Source of the DNA: Allotamlana fucoidanivorans
GTDB lineage: Bacteria > Bacteroidota > Bacteroidia > Flavobacteriales > Flavobacteriaceae
Assembly: GCF_006265225.1 (NCBI RefSeq)
Contig: NZ_VDCS01000013.1
Coordinates: 62,001 to 126,000, forward strand
Direction of reading: 5' to 3'
DNA length: 64,000 bases
The notes under the pieces are model-generated. The model was given only the letters and a program-made list of their open reading frames with translations. It did no database searches and was not told the DNA's origin. The position numbers were made by a program, and so were the translations under genes. Position 1 is the stretch's first letter. Each line of letters begins with the position of its first letter. This document shows positions 62,213 through 64,000 of the stretch, piece by piece.

Positions 62213-63505
62213 ATGAAGACTGTTTTGGAAACTGTTAATTTAGAGGCACAACTAAACTATTTAACCGTGATTAAGATATACACTATTTTAGCTATTTTTT
62301 CAATTACCATTACTTTTTCGCAAGATTGGTCTGGAATTCCAGTTCCTGCCGATCCAGGAGTAGGTAAAGCCTGGGTTTTACAAGATAATGTGTCAGACGA
62401 TTTTAATTATTCTGCACCAGCCTCAGATAAAGGAAGTACATTCTTATTAAAATGGGATGATTGGTATCATAATGGCTGGTCTGGGCCAGGCCTGACTACT
62501 TGGGCAAGAAATCATTCTTTGGTAGAAGGCGGAGAGTTAAAATTGATTGCCTCGAGATATCAAACAAATAGAGTAAATGCAGGAGTCATTCATTCTAGAA
62601 ACACTGTAGTTTATCCTGTTTATATTGAAATTAGAGCAAAAATTATGAATTCGGTTTTGGCTAATGGCGGTTGGATGTTAAGTCCCGATGATACGCAAGA
62701 AATTGATTTTATGGAAGGTTATGGAGCCACATTATGCGGAAATTGCCCCTCTGGTAGTCAAGATCAAACTTGGTATGCACAACGAATGCATATGAGTCAT
62801 CATGTGTTTGTGAGAGACCCTTTTCAAGATTGGCAACCAAGTGAGTATAATGATGTAGGTAGTAATCCTGTAGATGTAATTCAGCCCACCTGGATTACTC
62901 GAGATGATGGTTCAGGCATGATTAACTGGAAGGATGATTTTCACAGATACGGAGTGTATTGGAAGGATCCAACCCATTTGTATTATTACATTGATGGCAA
63001 TTTAGTAACCTATAGAGAAGGTATGGATGAAATTGATCCGTTATACTTTACAAATACTGTTAATCCTGGTGATAGTAATAATGATACCCGAACAGGGTTA
63101 AGCAAGGCTATGGATATTCTTTTTAGCGTAGAAGATCAGGATTGGAGATCAAATAATGAGGTTACTCCAACGGACACGGAATTATCTAATACTAATAATC
63201 ACACCCTAAGAGTCGATTGGATTCGAGCTTATAAGCCTGAAAGTACGGCCTCAGTTGATGAATGGTTTACAAGTAATTTACAAGTTAATCCAAATCCTTT
63301 TGATGATTATATAGAACTAAAAGCTGATGTTCTATTGAAAGCAGCGCATATGTATACCTTGAGTGGCGGTAAAGTTCTGGTGAAAGAAAAGATAAATAAA
63401 CGTTTAGATACTATATCTACAGCCTCATTGAGCTCGGGTATATATGTGTTAAAAGTAGAAAGTGATTCTGGTTTATGGAGCCATAAAAAAGTTGTTAAGA
63501 AATAA
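62213..63505 (+). CDS. GH16 beta-agarase-like enzyme with T9SS sorting domain
   Basis: 430 residues from the ATG at 62213; the signal core is IYTILAIFSITITFSQ, and a GTG at 62267 would give a shorter signal. The catalytic domain (about 40-345) closely follows beta-agarases of the AgaB type: DWSGIPVPADPG, GSTFLLKWDDWYHNGWSGPG, VVYPVYIEIRAKIMNSVLA, DDTQEIDFMEGYG (Glu163 nucleophile, Asp165, Glu168 acid/base), HVFVRDPFQDWQP, TRTGLSKAMDILFSVEDQDWRS and LRVDWIRAYKP. The last 80 residues are a type A T9SS sorting domain (NPNPFDDYIEL ... GIYVLKVES ... KKVVKK). It should be secreted and cut agar or porphyran beta-1,4 links; porphyranase remains a possibility. No partner PUL gene is nearby. Confidence 0.88.
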   Translation: MKTVLETVNLEAQLNYLTVIKIYTILAIFSITITFSQDWSGIPVPADPGVGKAWVLQDNVSDDFNYSAPASDKGSTFLLKWDDWYHNGWSGPGLTTWARNHSLVEGGELKLIASRYQTNRVNAGVIHSRNTVVYPVYIEIRAKIMNSVLANGGWMLSPDDTQEIDFMEGYGATLCGNCPSGSQDQTWYAQRMHMSHHVFVRDPFQDWQPSEYNDVGSNPVDVIQPTWITRDDGSGMINWKDDFHRYGVYWKDPTHLYYYIDGNLVTYREGMDEIDPLYFTNTVNPGDSNNDTRTGLSKAMDILFSVEDQDWRSNNEVTPTDTELSNTNNHTLRVDWIRAYKPESTASVDEWFTSNLQVNPNPFDDYIELKADVLLKAAHMYTLSGGKVLVKEKINKRLDTISTASLSSGIYVLKVESDSGLWSHKKVVKK

Positions 63506-63516
63506 ATATTTAGCAA

Positions 63517-63555
63517 ATAATAAAGACGCTTACCTAAATTGAGCGTCTTTATTAT
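63517..63555. terminator. Bidirectional terminator between agarase and nucleoid-protein genes
   Basis: A perfect 14-bp stem (ATAATAAAGACGCT and AGCGTCTTTATTAT) with an 11-base loop lies between the convergent genes, 11 bases after the agarase stop and three bases before the other stop. Confidence 0.85.
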
Positions 63556-63558
63556 CGG

Positions 63559-64000
63559 TTAATTTTCGCTATTGAAAAACACTTTGTAGTAATGCATCTT
63601 TTTTTCTTCGTCATAGCCGCGCTCAAGATATTCTTCCGAGGCATCGGGAGCATCAATGTCTAACTTAATTTGAATATTGGTGTCTAATTTAATATCGGTT
63701 TTAATTTTGCGTTTTTCTTTGTTTACAACAGCTTCAGCAACGTCAAATTGATTGCGTAACACTAAATTTTGTTCGCTCTCAAATTCCTTTTTAAAGTCGT
63801 CGAACTCTTTTTTATGCTTATCTTCTTCAAATAATTCATCCTTAAAGCGCTCAATGTTCATAACCTCATTTTCTTTAAAAAAGTCAATAGTCTTAGCCAG
63901 AAATGTATTTTGTTCTTGAGCCCCATAACTTGTTTTTATAATTTCAGAAGAAAAATCTTTACAAAATGAAATATACTGCTGGGTATGGTTGTTGGCATCA
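63559..64000 (-). CDS. Nucleoid-associated protein (NdpA/YejK family), N-terminus beyond window edge
   Basis: The frame is open from the right edge for 147 codons, so the internal ATG at 63861 is not the start. The visible part matches the C-terminal region of the 37-kDa nucleoid-associated protein family: QQYISFCKDF, DFFKENEVMNIERFKDELFEED, FKKEFESEQNLVLRNQFDV, INIKLDID-like IQIKLDIDAPDASEEYLERGYDEE and KKMHYYKVFFN at the end. These DNA-binding proteins are found in Bacteroidota at about 340 residues. It is convergent with the agarase. Confidence 0.8.
   Translation of the reverse strand, partial: DANNHTQQYISFCKDFSSEIIKTSYGAQEQNTFLAKTIDFFKENEVMNIERFKDELFEEDKHKKEFDDFKKEFESEQNLVLRNQFDVAEAVVNKEKRKIKTDIKLDTNIQIKLDIDAPDASEEYLERGYDEEKKMHYYKVFFNSEN

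Noticed and set aside
63559-63861. Complete 100-residue protein starting at 63861
   Set aside because: The frame continues without a stop to the window edge and the upstream residues match the nucleoid-associated protein family, so this Met is internal.

Overview
The window looks like chromosomal DNA of a marine, algal-polysaccharide-degrading member of the Flavobacteriaceae (Bacteroidota). The grounds are AT-rich DNA, SusC/SusD pairs, lipoproteins with acidic residues after the lipobox Cys, a type IX secretion (T9SS) C-terminal sorting domain, TAnnTTTG promoter elements, near-absence of Shine-Dalgarno sites, and flavobacterial gene neighbourhoods (M23-MerR-LemA-TPM; GSCFA after alaS). I see no phage, IS element, CRISPR array, rRNA or tRNA.

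Region 1 (1-15.6 kb, minus strand) is a beta-1,3-glucan (laminarin-type) utilisation locus. It runs from a triple-tyrosine/LuxR-type sensor-regulator through SusC, SusD, a PKD-rich surface glycan-binding lipoprotein, a GH16 lipoprotein laminarinase, a large GH149/GH94-type phosphorylase and a GH17 glucanase cut by the left edge. The design implies surface endo-cleavage, TonB-dependent import, periplasmic trimming and cytoplasmic phosphorolysis to glucose 1-phosphate.

Region 2 (15.8-26.1 kb) is an eight-gene minus-strand operon with a divergent LacI-type regulator and two matching operator sites. It encodes a mutarotase, a FucP-type permease, an SDR sugar dehydrogenase, a lactonase, a GH29 lipoprotein, tagaturonate reductase, altronate dehydratase and a zinc dehydrogenase. 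With the KDG kinase at 35 kb these make a complete oxidative route from L-galactose (or a shared L-fucose/L-galactose entry) to KDPG. The GH16 beta-agarase-like T9SS protein at 62-63.5 kb fits a red-algal galactan diet.

Region 3 (26-64 kb) is mostly core and housekeeping. It holds an FKBP isomerase, Era, Der, a thioredoxin-family pair, KDG kinase, a MerR/M23/LemA/TPM block, alaS, GSCFA, DUF4230, rhodanese, an enoyl-CoA hydratase, an aromatic amino acid hydroxylase, bestrophin, an ACC-deaminase-type PLP enzyme, a glucosaminidase, hemL, a Spy-like protein, a TonB-plug/macroglobulin-like protein, lysS, a Pmp3-family peptide, lipB, an SBF transporter, PPK2, the agarase, and a nucleoid-associated protein cut by the right edge. 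Two intergenic elements near lysS look like dispersed flavobacterial repeats. A 35-base element shared by the promoters of the Spy-like and plug-domain genes looks like an ECF-sigma promoter.

All family calls were made by reading translated sequence and recalling family motifs; no database search was run.
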